A DNA stretch of 6,049 bases from contig JACAEZ010000057.1 in assembly GCA_013388565.1 (NCBI GenBank), forward strand, positions 1 through 6,049. Direction: 5' to 3'. Shown one piece after another: positions 4,856 through 6,049 of this stretch (position 1 is the first letter of the stretch; each line of letters begins with the position of its first letter). The notes under the pieces were generated by a model. The model was not told the DNA's origin, did not search any database, and saw only the letters and a list, made by a program, of their open reading frames with translations. The position numbers and the translations under genes were made by a program. This stretch comes from Campylobacterales bacterium. GTDB taxonomy: Bacteria > Campylobacterota > Campylobacteria > Campylobacterales > JACAEZ01.

Positions 4856-6049
4856 ATGAACAATATTTTTGAACCAAAACTTTTTAGTATGATTAAAAAT
4901 AGAGATTATAAAAAAGAGTACTTGGTTGATGATTTTTTAGCTGGACTTACTGTTGCTATTGTAGCACTTCCTTTGGCTATGGCATTTGCTATTGCAAGTG
5001 GTGTAAGCCCTGAAAAGGGGATTTATACTGCAATAGTGGCTGGTATTTTGATGTCTGTTTTTGGTGGTAGCAAGTTTGCAATAGGAGGATCAACAGGTGC
5101 ATTTGTTGTAATACTTTATGATATTGTCATGAAGTTTGGATATGAAGGATTAGCAGTTGCTACTATCATGGCTGGTATTATTTTGATTTTAATGGGTATA
5201 TTTCAATTTGGCTCTATTATAAAATTTATTCCATATCCTGTAATTACGGGTTTTACCTCTGGCATTGCTTTAATTATCTTTTCATCTCAAATAAAAGATT
5301 TTTTAGGATTAAACATAGAAAATTTACCATCAGAGCTTATTCCAAAGATAATATCTATATTTAACCATATGCATGAGACTAATTTATATGCTATTTTAAT
5401 TGGAGTTTTATCTATACTACTAATTATTTACACAAAAAAAGTTTTTCCAAAAGTTCCAGGACCTATTATTGCTGTTATATTTGGAATAGTTTTAATAGAA
5501 GTTTTCAGTCTTCCAATTGATACAATAGAATCAAAATTTGGTGAAATTCCAAACACACTCCCTACTCCAACATTTGCATTTGATATAACGATAGAGAAGA
5601 TAAAATTACTAATTCCTTCAGCATTAACAATAGCACTTTTAGCAGCTATTGAATCTTTACTTTGTGCTGTTGTGGCTGATGGTATGACTGGTGATAGACA
5701 TAAATCAAATACAGAACTTATCAGTCAAGGTATAGGAAATATTATTGCTACTATTTTTGGCGGTATAAGTGCAACAGGAGCAATTGCTAGAAGTGCTACA
5801 AATATAAAAGCAAATGCAAAAAGTCCACTTGCTGGTATATTTCATGGAATAATTTTATTTTTATTTATGTATCTATTTGCCTCTATTATTGTAAAAGTTC
5901 CGCTTGTAACATTGGCTGCTATTTTAATAGTTGTTTCTTATAACATGAGTGAAATAAAACATTTCAAATCTCTTTTAAAAGCTCCTAGAAGCGATGTTTT
6001 AGTACTTGTTTTAACATTTTTATTAACTGTTTTAGTTAATTTAACTGTA
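4856..6049 (+). CDS. SulP-family inorganic anion transporter, N-terminal part (cut by the right window edge)
   Basis: Integral inner-membrane protein of the SulP (SLC26) family, which moves anions such as sulfate or bicarbonate; the substrate cannot be decided here. The 398 residues present cover a cytoplasmic N-terminus (1-25) and most of the 14-segment membrane domain. Family landmarks are DFLAGLTVAIVALPLAMAFA (26-45), SPEKGIYTAIVAG (51-63), the TM3 site GGSTGAFVV (77-85), PYPVITGFTSG (126-136), KVPGPIIAV (199-207), AAIESLLCAVVADGMTGDRH (263-282) and the TM10 site GGISATGAIARSATN (302-316). The usual C-terminal STAS domain would lie beyond the edge. Both substrate-site motifs have Ser (S79, S305) where the forms I know have Pro (GGPTGAF, GGIPATG). 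The ATG at 4856 is chosen for its AAAGG site and normal family N-terminus. The frame is open to the end of the window. Confidence 0.93.
   Translation, partial: MNNIFEPKLFSMIKNRDYKKEYLVDDFLAGLTVAIVALPLAMAFAIASGVSPEKGIYTAIVAGILMSVFGGSKFAIGGSTGAFVVILYDIVMKFGYEGLAVATIMAGIILILMGIFQFGSIIKFIPYPVITGFTSGIALIIFSSQIKDFLGLNIENLPSELIPKIISIFNHMHETNLYAILIGVLSILLIIYTKKVFPKVPGPIIAVIFGIVLIEVFSLPIDTIESKFGEIPNTLPTPTFAFDITIEKIKLLIPSALTIALLAAIESLLCAVVADGMTGDRHKSNTELISQGIGNIIATIFGGISATGAIARSATNIKANAKSPLAGIFHGIILFLFMYLFASIIVKVPLVTLAAILIVVSYNMSEIKHFKSLLKAPRSDVLVLVLTFLLTVLVNLTV

Overview
The window is AT-rich DNA that looks like the chromosome of a Campylobacterota bacterium, most likely an Arcobacter-type organism. 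The support is the GlyQ sequence, which carries the [14 protein letters not shown] variant typical of this phylum; a purE / coiled-coil protein / glyQ gene order that I recall from Campylobacter jejuni; AT-rich promoters without clear -35 boxes; and an orphan REC-PAS-GGDEF regulator. The genus is an inference.

Left part, minus strand (read from 3118 down to 1): an unrecognised 111-aa protein, a secreted DsrE-like protein, purE (purine synthesis), a DUF3972-like protein with a helix-turn-helix-like start and a coiled-coil tail, a DUF89/ARMT1-type metal-dependent phosphatase, and the 5' part of glyQ (glycyl-tRNA synthetase alpha), cut by the window edge. The last four genes are packed with gaps of 16, 4 and 12 bp and are probably one operon with its own promoter in the 63 bp before purE. 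The first two genes form a pair separated by 16 bp.

Centre (3119-3446): a 328-bp divergent intergenic region without a gene. It contains a roughly 100-bp nested palindrome: a perfect 16-bp inverted repeat around a nearly concentric 13-bp stem with a 9-nt loop. No annotated gene explains it, and it is the most unusual structure here.

Right part, plus strand: a 433-residue REC-PAS-GGDEF diguanylate cyclase response regulator with intact phosphorylation, catalytic and inhibitory-site motifs, followed 107 bp later by a SulP-family anion transporter that runs off the right edge. The transporter has serine at two positions that are usually proline, ahead of its two substrate-site half-helices.

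No tRNA, rRNA, CRISPR array, insertion sequence or phage gene is visible. Most of the window is ordinary core genome. The items worth a second look are the nested palindrome, the DUF89 gene inside the purE-glyQ operon, the unknown/DsrE pair, and the paired Pro-to-Ser changes in the transporter.
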